The notes under the pieces: generated by a model
Seen by the model: the letters and a program-made list of their open reading frames with translations, nothing else
Told to the model about the DNA's origin: nothing
Database searches by the model: none
DNA from: Thermoplasmatota archaeon
GTDB lineage: Archaea; Thermoplasmatota; E2; DHVEG-1
Length of the DNA stretch: 15,391 nt
Assembly (NCBI GenBank): GCA_016930995.1
Contig: JAFGFQ010000161.1
Coordinates: forward strand, 1 to 15,391
Direction of reading: 5' to 3'
Program-made: the position numbers and the translations under genes
Shown: one piece after another, positions 1 to 6,910 of the stretch
Layout of the letters: each line of letters begins with the position of its first letter
Numbering within the stretch: position 1 is the stretch's first letter

Positions 1-426
1 ACCTCCTTATTTCATCTCATCATGCCTGCGTTTACCTTAGGATTTGCCACCCTTGCCTTAATCCTTCGTATGACCCGATCAAGCATGCTAGAAGTCATGG
101 GCATGGATTATATTCGCACTGGGAGAGCAAAGGGACTCTCGGAGCGGACTGTTATCTACAAACACGCTTTGAGAAACGCTTTGATACCAACAATTACCGT
201 TACAGGACTGCAGTTTGGGGCGCTGCTTGGCGGTGCGGTGCTTACAGAGACCATCTTCAACTGGCCGGGGATGGGACGGTTCGCTGCAGAAGCAGTCCTG
301 GGTTTTGATTTTAACGCGGTGATGGGATTTACGATCCTTGTCGCAATCATCTATGTCGTAGCAAATCTCATTGTCGATATCCTTTATGCTGTAGTCGATC
401 CACGCGTGAGACTTGGAGGTGGATGA
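1..426 (+). CDS. Opp/Dpp-type ABC transporter permease B, C-terminal part
   Basis: Membrane permease subunit of a peptide/nickel-type ABC importer. The frame is open at the window edge, so only the last 141 residues are present; the first ATG (position 22) is internal. The visible part holds the cytoplasmic EAA loop that docks on the ATPase (about residues 38-62, YIRTGRAKGLSERTVIYKHA followed by LRNALIP), which matches the DppB/OppB consensus. Two hydrophobic segments follow, with the family motif TETIFNWPGMGR between them, and the protein ends VDPRVRLGGG as family members do. It overlaps the start region of the next permease gene, indicating a co-translated operon. The transported substrate cannot be told from the permease. 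Confidence 0.93.
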   Translation, partial: TSLFHLIMPAFTLGFATLALILRMTRSSMLEVMGMDYIRTGRAKGLSERTVIYKHALRNALIPTITVTGLQFGALLGGAVLTETIFNWPGMGRFAAEAVLGFDFNAVMGFTILVAIIYVVANLIVDILYAVVDPRVRLGGG

Positions 427-1372
427 AATCCGACTCCATATTGGACTCCTGGATGCATTTCTCAAAAAACATGAATCAAAAATAAAAGATCTGCGATTCA
501 TGATCCATCTCTTCAGAAAAAGTGTTCTGTCAATGATTGGTTTGGTACTCATTCTCATACTGATACTGGTGGCATTATTCGCCCCATTTATCGCAAGTCA
601 ACACCCGTCCTACGTACGCGTGAGTACCGAAGTAGGAACGACGGTCACCGAGGAACGATGGGATATCGATTTTAGTCAAGCATTGCTCCCTCCAAGCGTA
701 GAGCATCTCTTTGGGACCGATGACTATGGACGTGACATCTTTAGCATGGTTGTCTATGGGTCACAAACATCGTTCCGTATCTGTATCATCGTTGTTGCGA
801 TATCTACTCTGATTGGGATTGTGCTAGGAGGAATCGCAGGTTATTTCGGTGGTATCATCGATGAAATCCTGATGAGAATCACTGATGTCTTTCTTGCGAT
901 ACCGTACCTTATTTTGGCGATGGCGGTTGCTGCAGCACTCGGACGGAGTATTGATCATATCATGGAAGCAATGATCATCGTCTGGTGGCCGACCTATGCC
1001 CGTTTGATCAGAGGCCAGGTGCTCGCGGTCCGAGAACAACAATTCGTTGAGGCAGCACGAAGCGTTGGAGCGAGCAACTCACGGATTCTCTTCCGCCATA
1101 TCTTCCCAAATTCATTTGCCCCCTTACTGGTGGAAATCACGTTGGATCTCGGAGCTGTGCTTCTCGTGGCCGCAGGTCTTAGTTTCATTGGACTTGGAGC
1201 ATCCCCAGGGACCGCGGAATGGGGTCTGATGATATCCTCTGGAAGAATCCATATGTTCCATGCCTGGTGGTACGTTACCTTCCCCGGTCTTGCCATCCTG
1301 TTTGTTGTCCTTGGATTCAACCTGCTTGGCGATGGTCTCAGAGATGTGACCGATCCCAAATTACGAAGGTGA
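413..1372 (+). CDS. Opp/Dpp-type ABC transporter permease C
   Basis: Second membrane permease of the importer, 319 residues if started at TTG 413; GTG 419 or ATG 500 are possible alternatives. The GGAGGTG at 415-421 lies on top of the first two, so the exact start is uncertain. Visible features are a first transmembrane helix at about residues 40-60, the DppC signature GTDDYGRD (101-108), a run of hydrophobic helices, and the EAA loop FVEAARSVGASNSRILFRHI (211-230). The C-terminus GDGLRDVTDPKLRR is typical of DppC/OppC. It overlaps the end of permease B by 14 bp, and its TGA overlaps an ATG by one base, as in a tight operon. It would pair with permease B to form the channel. Confidence 0.95.
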   Translation: MEVDEIRLHIGLLDAFLKKHESKIKDLRFMIHLFRKSVLSMIGLVLILILILVALFAPFIASQHPSYVRVSTEVGTTVTEERWDIDFSQALLPPSVEHLFGTDDYGRDIFSMVVYGSQTSFRICIIVVAISTLIGIVLGGIAGYFGGIIDEILMRITDVFLAIPYLILAMAVAAALGRSIDHIMEAMIIVWWPTYARLIRGQVLAVREQQFVEAARSVGASNSRILFRHIFPNSFAPLLVEITLDLGAVLLVAAGLSFIGLGASPGTAEWGLMISSGRIHMFHAWWYVTFPGLAILFVVLGFNLLGDGLRDVTDPKLRR

Positions 1373-1376
1373 TGTC

Positions 1377-2471
1377 ATAGAAAACGAACCATTACTCAAG
1401 ATAACAGACCTAAAGACGTACTTCTACACTTACGAGGGTATTGTCAAGGCATTGGAAGAAACAAGCTTCCAAATATTCAAAGGAGAAACCTTTGGGTTGA
1501 TCGGGGAGACCGGCTGCGGGAAAAGTGTGACAGCGCTCTCCGTAATGGGCCTTATCCCTCAGCCACCAGGTAAAATTGAGAAAGGAAGCATTGTTTTCAA
1601 AGGAGAGGATCTGTTAAAAAAAACAGAAAAGGAGATGCAGGGGATACGAGGAAACGAAATCTCAATGATCTTCCAAGAACCAATGACTGCGTTAAACCCG
1701 GTGTACACCGTTGGAGACCAGATAGCAGAGGTAATCCTTTTGCATGAATCGTTTCCAGAGAAAGAACAAAAACTTCCCTGGTATAATCTATGGGAAAAAC
1801 GCAAAAGAAAAAAAACAATCCAAAACAAAGCATTCGAAAAAGCAATCAACGCGTTAAACCTTGTGAAAATCTCTGACCCAAAAAACGTCGCAAAACAGTA
1901 TCCTCATGAGCTGAGTGGGGGGATGCGCCAGCGGGTGATGATCGCGATGATGCTGGCATGCAACCCTGATTTATTGATTGCGGATGAACCGACCACCGCC
2001 CTTGATGTCACGGTTCAAGCACAAATCCTCGACCTCATGAAAGAGCTGCAACAACGTGTAGGCTCCGCAATCTGGCTTATCACACACAACCTTGGGATTA
2101 TCGCTGAGATGTGCAATCGCGTCGGTGTGATGTATGCTGGTTATATCGTTGAGATAGGGACGACAGAAAAAATCTTTGACAATCCCGATCATCCCTACAC
2201 AAGGGGACTGATGCGGGCGATACCAAAGATAACAGAAGATCGAAAACGACTCGATATTATCCCGGGTTGCGTCCCCAATCTCATTGAGCCACCAACAGGC
2301 TGTCGGTTCCATCCACGATGTCGATACCGAACGAACATCTGTACTGAATGCAATCCGCCTCTTAGAGAAGTGGAAAAAGATCATCAAGTAGCCTGCCATC
2401 ACTATGAAACCGTAAGATATTCTGTTGCTTCGAGGGAAGAAGATGGAAGAGACTATTGTCAAGGCAACTAA
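1377..2471 (+). CDS. Opp/Dpp-type ABC transporter ATP-binding protein D (abnormal start)
   Basis: ATPase that powers the importer. Counted from codon 1377 it shows Walker A GETGCGKS (43-50), a Q-loop in [10 protein letters not shown], signature LSGGMRQR (from 179), Walker [14 protein letters not shown] (from 198) and the H-loop ITHN. The C-terminal oligopeptide-transporter tail has clustered cysteines (GCRFHPRC, then two more Cys and a final ACHH) like those that bind an Fe-S cluster in some relatives. A Lys-rich insert lies at about residues 120-150. The family N-terminus ([21 protein letters not shown]) is encoded, but no ATG, GTG or TTG precedes it in frame. The first, TTG 1452, would delete the first beta strand. 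Either AUA at 1377 is used, or an ATG at 1372 has lost one base from its frame. It overlaps the next gene by 29 bp. Confidence 0.9.
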   Translation: MENEPLLKITDLKTYFYTYEGIVKALEETSFQIFKGETFGLIGETGCGKSVTALSVMGLIPQPPGKIEKGSIVFKGEDLLKKTEKEMQGIRGNEISMIFQEPMTALNPVYTVGDQIAEVILLHESFPEKEQKLPWYNLWEKRKRKKTIQNKAFEKAINALNLVKISDPKNVAKQYPHELSGGMRQRVMIAMMLACNPDLLIADEPTTALDVTVQAQILDLMKELQQRVGSAIWLITHNLGIIAEMCNRVGVMYAGYIVEIGTTEKIFDNPDHPYTRGLMRAIPKITEDRKRLDIIPGCVPNLIEPPTGCRFHPRCRYRTNICTECNPPLREVEKDHQVACHHYETVRYSVASREEDGRDYCQGN

Positions 2472-3408
2472 ACTGAAGAAATATTTCCCGTTGAAAGAGG
2501 GGATATTCTCCTCGACAAAGGAACACATCAAAGCAGTGGATACTATTGATATCCAGATACGTAAAGGAGAAACATTTGGGCTTGTCGGTGAATCCGGATG
2601 TGGGAAAACAACCCTTGGTCGTGTTCTCATCCATCTGATACCCCCCACCGGAGGCACCCTGGTTTTCATGGGGTCTAACCTTACAGCGATCAATAAATCA
2701 GAGCTGCGGAAGCTTCGGCCGCATATGCAGATCGTTTTTCAAGACCCGTCTTCGTCGTTGAACCCTCGGATGACGGTGAAGACCATCATCGGAGAACCTT
2801 TAAAAATCAACAAAAGGTATAAAGGAGAAGCGTTGACCAAGAAGGTGCTAGAGCTATTATGTACAGTTGGGCTTGATGAACAACATCTATACCGCTATCC
2901 CCATGAATTCAGCGGGGGGCAGAAGCAGCGGATCGGTGTGGCACGCGCTCTTGCGTTGAACCCGGATTTTATCGTTCTTGACGAACCGACCTCCGCCCTT
3001 GATGTCTCCGTCCAAGCTCAAATTCTCAATCTATTTAAAGACCTCCAAGAAAAATTCCAGCTTACGTATTTGTTCATCACCCATGACCTCAGTGTGATAA
3101 AATATATTAGCGATCGTGTCGCGGTGATGTACGCAGGAAAAATCGTGGAATGCGCCCCGACCAAGGATCTGTTCTGGGAACAACTCCATCCGTATACGAA
3201 TGCATTGCTTTCAGCAATCCCTATCGCGGATCCTCGGATGAAAAGAAAACATATCCATCTCAAGGGTGAAGTCCCAAGTCTTATCTCACCACCCTCGGGA
3301 TGTCGGTTCCACCCCCGATGTCCCCATGCCATGCCGAAATGCTCAGAAGCAGAGCCTGAGCTTAAAGAGTACCATAAGGACCATTTTATCGCCTGCTATC
3401 TTTATTAA
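2443..3408 (+). CDS. Opp/Dpp-type ABC transporter ATP-binding protein F
   Basis: Second ATPase of the importer, expected to form a heterodimer with the D protein under the two permeases. I chose ATG 2443 ([20 protein letters not shown], 321 residues) over the upstream TTG 2425 because GAGGG lies just 5' of it and the protein then begins like its family. Motifs in order: Walker A GESGCGKTT, Q-loop FQDPSSSLNPRMTV, signature FSGGQKQR, Walker B DFIVLDEPTSALD and the H-loop ITHDLSVI. The C-terminal oligo/HPY region has CRFHPRCPHAMPKC and a final IACYLY. This is the last gene of the operon; a promoter-like TATA follows before the next gene. No substrate-binding protein is in the window. Confidence 0.95.
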   Translation: MEETIVKATKLKKYFPLKEGIFSSTKEHIKAVDTIDIQIRKGETFGLVGESGCGKTTLGRVLIHLIPPTGGTLVFMGSNLTAINKSELRKLRPHMQIVFQDPSSSLNPRMTVKTIIGEPLKINKRYKGEALTKKVLELLCTVGLDEQHLYRYPHEFSGGQKQRIGVARALALNPDFIVLDEPTSALDVSVQAQILNLFKDLQEKFQLTYLFITHDLSVIKYISDRVAVMYAGKIVECAPTKDLFWEQLHPYTNALLSAIPIADPRMKRKHIHLKGEVPSLISPPSGCRFHPRCPHAMPKCSEAEPELKEYHKDHFIACYLY

Positions 3409-3427
3409 ATCATCTCTTGATACGACG

Positions 3428-3436
3428 CTATATACA
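3428..3436 (+). promoter_or_regulatory. Probable TATA box for the small membrane protein gene
   Basis: GCTATATAC lies about 25-30 bp upstream of the ATG at 3460, the usual distance for an archaeal promoter with a short leader. GAGGGA at about 3445 would serve as the ribosome site. This suggests that the gene after the transporter operon can be transcribed separately. Confidence 0.4.
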
Positions 3437-3459
3437 AATCATTCGAGGGACTATTTCCA

Positions 3460-3822
3460 ATGATACTCCGAAAAAGCAGACTAGACATACATGTTGAAAA
3501 AACAGAAAACTTTGTTCAGTACCTGCTAAAGAAAAGAAAAGAAAGCATTCAGAACTGTCTTATCAGACCTTTGTATCAGGAGGCTTTGAAAAGCCTGTTT
3601 CTCGTCGTCGTCCTGCTGCTGGATGCGCTTCTTCCTCTTGAGATGTATCGTATTCTTCCGTTTCCAGCTAACATTTTTGGTGCCCTGTTCCTTCTGGGGA
3701 TTTTCGTATATGGAGAAATACGTTTATACAACTCCTTTTGGGGAAAACAGGGACGCTGGTCTATCGAGAAATATAAAACGCAACGTGATAATGCAACGGA
3801 AGATAAAAAAGACGCAGGGTGA
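3460..3822 (+). CDS. Small membrane protein, function unknown
   Basis: A 120-residue protein I do not recognise. It has a basic, probably helical N-terminal part (about 1-44, with KKRKES), two hydrophobic segments (about 45-62 and 68-86) joined by a short loop, and a charged C-terminal tail (QRDNATEDKKDAG). The likely topology is a two-helix hairpin with both ends on the cytoplasmic side, because the flanks are Lys/Arg-rich. ATG 3460 is preceded by GAGGGA about 10 bases upstream. It lies 51 bp after the transporter ATPase, but a TATA-like box in that gap argues for its own promoter. Its stop directly abuts the stop of the convergent L37e gene. A role with the transporter is possible but unsupported. 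Confidence 0.65.
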   Translation: MILRKSRLDIHVEKTENFVQYLLKKRKESIQNCLIRPLYQEALKSLFLVVVLLLDALLPLEMYRILPFPANIFGALFLLGIFVYGEIRLYNSFWGKQGRWSIEKYKTQRDNATEDKKDAG

Positions 3823-3987
3823 TTATTTCTTTTCCCGTACCCAGTTGTAATGCCGTATCTTACTGGTTTGCCCATACCCGCAGAAGGCGCATCGTCTCTT
3901 CTGGACATGGAAAGCATGTCTCCCGCAGCGACGGCATGCGATATGCGTAGTTTTCCCGCCAGCTCTACAGGTTGTTCCTTTTGTCAT
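3823..3987 (-). CDS. rpl37e: Ribosomal protein L37e (eL37)
   Basis: A 54-residue zinc-binding protein of the large ribosomal subunit, found in archaea and eukaryotes. It is short and easily missed. The translation starts MTKGTT and contains HIACRRCGRHAFHVQKRRCA, giving a C18-x2-C21 and C33-x2-C36 zinc ribbon, then CGYGQTSKIRHYNW and a basic end, all as in archaeal L37e. The region before the first Cys (TTCRAGGKTTH) differs from the usual Lys-rich SxGKxN stretch and carries an extra Cys7. It sits 17 bp downstream of the LSm gene on the same strand, an arrangement widely conserved in euryarchaea, so the two are probably co-transcribed. Its stop codon abuts the convergent membrane-protein gene without a gap. 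Confidence 0.95.
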   Translation of the reverse strand: MTKGTTCRAGGKTTHIACRRCGRHAFHVQKRRCAFCGYGQTSKIRHYNWVREKK

Positions 3988-4004
3988 AGTCGATACCCCT
4001 TATT

Positions 4005-4223
4005 CTAAGGTGATATATAAATGATATTGTCCCCTCTTACGATGACCTTGTCATGTTTCGTTTTCTTATCAGAACGGACGATCTCATCAGCAGTCTTTAG
4101 CACAAGGTTCATATGAGGGACATCATAGCCGTCCAGGATCCCTTGATACTCGACACCGCCTCGGAGCTCGACAATCACTCGGGCATTTAAGCTTGCATGA
4201 AGGAGTTTTAATGGTTTTTCCAT
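4005..4223 (-). CDS. LSm (Sm-like archaeal) RNA-binding protein
   Basis: A 72-residue Sm-fold protein, expected to form a heptameric or hexameric ring that binds U-rich single-stranded RNA. The Sm1 motif is visible as LNARVIVELRGGVEYQGILD with the following GYDVPHMNLVLKTADEI, and the Sm2 motif as KVIVRGDNIIYISP, where RGDN matches the RGxN RNA-binding signature. Length and motif spacing fit the SmAP1 group. ATG 4223 has an AGGT-type ribosome site a few bases upstream and a TATA-like element (TTTATAA read from this strand) near 4257-4267. The gene leads the LSm-L37e pair. Neighbouring genes for L37e and a PUA protein give the locus an RNA/translation theme. Confidence 0.96.
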   Translation of the reverse strand: MEKPLKLLHASLNARVIVELRGGVEYQGILDGYDVPHMNLVLKTADEIVRSDKKTKHDKVIVRGDNIIYISP

Positions 4224-4256
4224 AACCGTTACCTAGGAGAGACGAAATACAGATAG

Positions 4257-4267
4257 GATTTATAACA
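4257..4267. promoter_or_regulatory. Shared TATA element between the LSm and PUA genes
   Basis: GATTTATAACA lies in the 100-bp divergent gap. Read leftwards it is about 35 bp from the LSm start; read rightwards it is about 60 bp from ATG 4324, leaving a leader that would include AGGGGGA. A second TATA-like box, ACTATAAAAA near 4291-4300, could also serve the PUA gene but would exclude that ribosome site. The assignment is by spacing only. Confidence 0.4.
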
Positions 4268-4323
4268 GTTTGGGCTTTTTTTCTCATGATAACTATAAAA
4301 ACATTAGGGGGAATACCTGCTGC

Positions 4324-4812
4324 ATGGCCGTGAGGATAAAAAATCGACACCGTTTGAAAGATCGAGAGGTTAAAGAGTTTGCCGCGACCATACATAAGAA
4401 ACTTCATGGTGATTTCCTAAATGAAAAAGATACAGTTGATACAGGGACCATCGAGGAGTTCACGGTTCTGCTTGTGAATGATAGTATCGATTTTCTGATC
4501 CAGGACTCAAATATTCTTTTTACCCTCCAAGGATTGCTGAAGCATCGACCAAGTACACATTTCGTGATAGTCGATATGGGGGCTGTTGGGTTCATCGTCA
4601 AAGGAGCAGATGTCATGGCCCCTGGGATTACCGAGGCAGATCAGTTGATTCAGAAAGATGATTTTGTATGGATTTGTGATCAAAAGTATCGTAAACCCTT
4701 GGCCACAGGGACTGCCTTGATGAGTGGTGAGGAAATGAAGACAAAAAAACCAGGGAAAGCCGTGAAAACACTGCAATATGTTGGCGATCGATTCTGGATG
4801 CTGACTCATTAA
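4324..4812 (+). CDS. Pre-PUA/PUA-domain RNA-binding protein (MJ1432/TA1423-like)
   Basis: A 162-residue protein with an N-terminal pre-PUA domain (about 1-78, starting MAVRIKNRHRLKDREVKEF) and a C-terminal PUA domain (about 80-158). The PUA part has the typical core VDMGAVGFIVKGADVMAPGI, then DDFVWICD, and ends VKTLQYVGDRFW. This is the archaeal counterpart of the fold found in eukaryotic MCT-1, which acts in translation initiation or recycling; the archaeal role is not well established, and binding to structured RNA is an inference from the fold. I chose ATG 4324 because upstream TTG 4270 adds residues unlike the family and AGGGGGA precedes this ATG. The stop overlaps that of the convergent hydrolase gene through a shared TTAA. 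Confidence 0.88.
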   Translation: MAVRIKNRHRLKDREVKEFAATIHKKLHGDFLNEKDTVDTGTIEEFTVLLVNDSIDFLIQDSNILFTLQGLLKHRPSTHFVIVDMGAVGFIVKGADVMAPGITEADQLIQKDDFVWICDQKYRKPLATGTALMSGEEMKTKKPGKAVKTLQYVGDRFWMLTH

Positions 4813-5360
4813 GGGTTGAAGTTACTTCGTTGGATAATCTCAGAGATGATCCTTGGAAGACTTTGCAGGGTCTTTGAGAACCTATGGTCATCGGCATAAA
4901 GCTGCACGGTTGCATGCTGAGCTTGTGCAAAACGCTCAATCCAATACCCAGGGACTACATCGTCCTGTGTTCCTCGAAGAATCGTGATTGCTGTAGGTAT
5001 CTTTTCCTCAAAGAGACGGTTGTCCTGCATTTCCTGAAGAATTCGTAAAGGCATCCCTCTGATCGTACGAAGGTCAATCTCAGGTGGGAGTATTGCCGGG
5101 TTCAGAAGAATAAGGTGTCGTACGTTTTGATGGTCTAATGCAGTCGCTGCAGCCAAAAATCCACCGAGAGAGGACCCTATTAATAGAGCTTGAGAATCGT
5201 TTTTTATCTGTTGATCTATTCGACTGAGACATTGAGAGATAATAAGGTCTTCAGGAGCACCTTGTCGATAGGTTATTGGTATCGCCTGCAATGTTTCTTT
5301 AAAAAGCATGGCTTTTTGGCCAGTAGGACTAGATTGATATCCATGGAGGAAATACAGCAT
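4809..5360 (-). CDS. YqiA-like alpha/beta hydrolase (putative esterase)
   Basis: A 183-residue single-domain alpha/beta hydrolase close in size and plan to the UPF0227/YqiA esterases. From ATG 5360 it begins MLYFLHGYQSS, the oxyanion-side HGY motif. The nucleophile elbow is GSSLGG (Ser64), the acid is in GTQDDVVP (Asp133 or 134), and the base is in DDHRF (His159). All three catalytic positions are present, so it should be active; a small-ester or thioester substrate is a guess. GTG 5369 is an alternative start adding three residues; no clear ribosome site separates the two, though AAAGTGA lies at a suitable distance before the ATG. It is convergent with the PUA gene, sharing four bases, and lies 67-76 bp after a small - strand gene with which it may be co-transcribed. 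Confidence 0.85.
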   Translation of the reverse strand: MLYFLHGYQSSPTGQKAMLFKETLQAIPITYRQGAPEDLIISQCLSRIDQQIKNDSQALLIGSSLGGFLAAATALDHQNVRHLILLNPAILPPEIDLRTIRGMPLRILQEMQDNRLFEEKIPTAITILRGTQDDVVPGYWIERFAQAQHATVQLYADDHRFSKTLQSLPRIISEIIQRSNFNP

Positions 5361-5436
5361 ATCGTTCACTTTGATGTATTCTCTACGTCGATGTGATAAG
5401 ATAAAAAATAAATGAATCTATCTTATTAAGATTTTT

Positions 5437-5682
5437 TTATTGTGTCGGTTGTTGTGCTGATAGCTGAGGCTCCTCTTTTGGGAGTGTTTCATTTTCCTGT
5501 TTTTCTTGTTCTTCACAAGCGATGATCTCTGCTTTCACCTCGTCTAAGATCGTTAACATGTCATTAAGTTTAACACGTGGTTCTTTGATGAATCGTTGTT
5601 TGACGGTCCATTCCCATTTACCAGAATCAAACATTTTTATTTTTAATGTAATGCGTTCGACAAGTTTACCGTTTTCGCTCAT
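5437..5682 (-). CDS. Small charged protein, function unknown
   Basis: An 81-residue soluble protein I cannot assign. From ATG 5682 it begins MSENGKLVERITLKIKMFDS. A predicted beta-rich first half (LVERITLKIKMFDSGKWEWTVKQRF) is followed by a helix (KLNDMLTILDEVKAEIIACE) and an unstructured Glu/Gln/Pro tail (QEKQENETLPKEEPQLSAQQPTQ). The frame extends to ATG 5715, adding 11 residues (MITTDTGSGAR). I prefer 5682 because a TTATAA element lies about 32 bp upstream, leaving room for only a short leader. The gene precedes the hydrolase on the same strand. There is no transmembrane segment or metal motif. Confidence 0.6.
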   Translation of the reverse strand: MSENGKLVERITLKIKMFDSGKWEWTVKQRFIKEPRVKLNDMLTILDEVKAEIIACEEQEKQENETLPKEEPQLSAQQPTQ

Positions 5683-5832
5683 CCTCGCGCCCGAACCGGT
5701 ATCCGTGGTTATCATTTATAACGTTTTTTCTTTTCTTGAAGATGGCTGGAAAGATGGTCGTTGGTCTTTTCCGAGGAACAAGAAAAGGAATTGTTATTTT
5801 TATCCTCATATGGGAGGAACACGAGGAGAAAC

Positions 5833-5875
5833 AAAAACTATATATATTATTATATTCACTATAAAATATAATAAT
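5833..5875 (+). promoter_or_regulatory. AT-rich promoter region of the thioester-type surface protein
   Basis: The 80 bp before ATG 5904 are almost pure A+T, with two TATA-like candidates: ACTATATATA at about 5836-5845 and CTATAAAATA at about 5861-5870. The second is about 35-40 bp from the start codon, fitting a short leader that carries the AGAGGTG ribosome site at 5891-5897. Confidence 0.45.
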
Positions 5876-5903
5876 AGTAGAAAAAGTATCAGAGGTGCAT
5901 TCT

Positions 5904-6842
5904 ATGAAACAAAGAAAAGTATTAATCCTTGCCATCGCAGGTGTCTTTCTCATCACCGGAGCAACCGTCGGAGCGTTTTACCTCTATTTCCCAAATCTCC
6001 GGCTACCAGACAAGCCAGTCACAATGAAAGTCTATGATGGAGCAGTGTCCTATTTCGACATCTATCTTTCCGACGTACCAGATGGATTAGATGTTACAAA
6101 CGGCTATTATATTGGATGGTGTGCTGACCGATCTGTCATCATGCCAAGAGCGGAGAACCTCACCGTTCGATTATATAACAGTTTTGACCTCCTATTACCA
6201 TTAACACTCCGTGATAAGGACTGGGATAAAGTCAACTACATTCTCAATCATAAAGGCGATGCGACAAAAACTGACATACAAGAAGCATTCTGGCATTTAC
6301 TAAACGACTATCCCTATGAGGACATAACAAAAACTGCACAACTACTGGTGGATTCCGCGAAGAATGACTATATGCCTCAACCAGGTGACCTCATCGCAAT
6401 CCTGGCAGAACCTATACAGACTGAAAAAAGACCCTGGCCGTTCCAGTTCGCATTCCTCCAGGTCCGATTACCACCCCAGGAAGGATTAACCCCAGGTTAT
6501 TGGAAGAATCATGACAACTGGCCAACTCCATATTTACCATCGACCCATCTGAACGAGACCTTCAAAAACGCTAGCCTCTACATGCCGACATCAGATACCA
6601 TGCTTGATGCCCTTAAATACAAAGGTGGGGATGACGAAATTGGTGCAGCAGAAATCCTGCTTCGTGCAGCGGTCGCAGCGGTTCTTAACGCACGATATCC
6701 GACCATCAACTACCCTGTTTTAGAAGCAGATCTCATCGCAGAGGTGAACGACGCACTTGCAAGTCACAACCGAGACACCATGCTTGATCTTAAAGATATC
6801 CTTGATGCCTACAACAACTTAGGTGCAGAACTCTCCAAATAA
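5904..6842 (+). CDS. Secreted or membrane-anchored surface protein with putative internal-thioester domain and TPGYWKNH region
   Basis: A 312-residue protein starting at ATG 5904, six bases after AGAGGTG; GTG 5895 lies within that ribosome site. Residues 6-28 form a hydrophobic signal or anchor helix after MKQRK. The next part (about 40-190) contains GYYIGWCADRS, VNYILNHKGDATKTDIQEAF and a beta-rich end. It resembles thioester (TQXA/TED-type) domains, where a Cys near an aromatic residue bonds to the Gln of a hydrophobic-Q-x-x-hydrophobic motif: here Cys73, the only cysteine, and Gln126 in IQEAFW. Such domains make covalent bonds with host or surface ligands in Gram-positive bacteria. Residues 194-312 begin GLTPGYWKNHDNW, a motif recurrent in secreted proteins, followed by a helical Ala/Asp-rich part. 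No PGF-CTERM tail is present. The thioester assignment is by motif only. Confidence 0.72.
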   Translation: MKQRKVLILAIAGVFLITGATVGAFYLYFPNLRLPDKPVTMKVYDGAVSYFDIYLSDVPDGLDVTNGYYIGWCADRSVIMPRAENLTVRLYNSFDLLLPLTLRDKDWDKVNYILNHKGDATKTDIQEAFWHLLNDYPYEDITKTAQLLVDSAKNDYMPQPGDLIAILAEPIQTEKRPWPFQFAFLQVRLPPQEGLTPGYWKNHDNWPTPYLPSTHLNETFKNASLYMPTSDTMLDALKYKGGDDEIGAAEILLRAAVAAVLNARYPTINYPVLEADLIAEVNDALASHNRDTMLDLKDILDAYNNLGAELSK

Positions 6843-6875
6843 AAACACAAATACACATCGAATAAAATCGTAACA

Positions 6876-6910
6876 AAGGGACATTATCTCCCTTATCTCT
6901 TTTTTCTTTT
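6876..6910 (+). terminator. Hairpin plus T-rich tract between convergent surface genes
   Basis: AAGGGA (6876-6881) and TCCCTT (6889-6894) form a six-base stem with a seven-base loop, followed by a T-rich run. It lies 33 bp after the stop of the + strand surface gene and overlaps the stop codon of the convergent 708-residue gene, so it most likely ends the + strand transcript. Confidence 0.5.

Noticed and set aside
1971..2693. A 240-codon open frame on the - strand across the two transporter ATPase genes
   Set aside because: It lies opposite two ABC ATPases with all motifs intact, shows no protein-like pattern and has no ribosome site; it is a shadow of the real genes.
5420..5440. ATCTT-ATT-AAGAT hairpin followed by Ts as a terminator
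   Set aside because: The stem is five AT-rich pairs, and no + strand gene ends there, since both flanking genes are on the - strand.
5522..6037. A 171-codon + strand frame crossing the small charged gene and the start of the thioester-type gene
   Set aside because: It is out of frame with two better-supported genes and spans an AT-rich promoter region.
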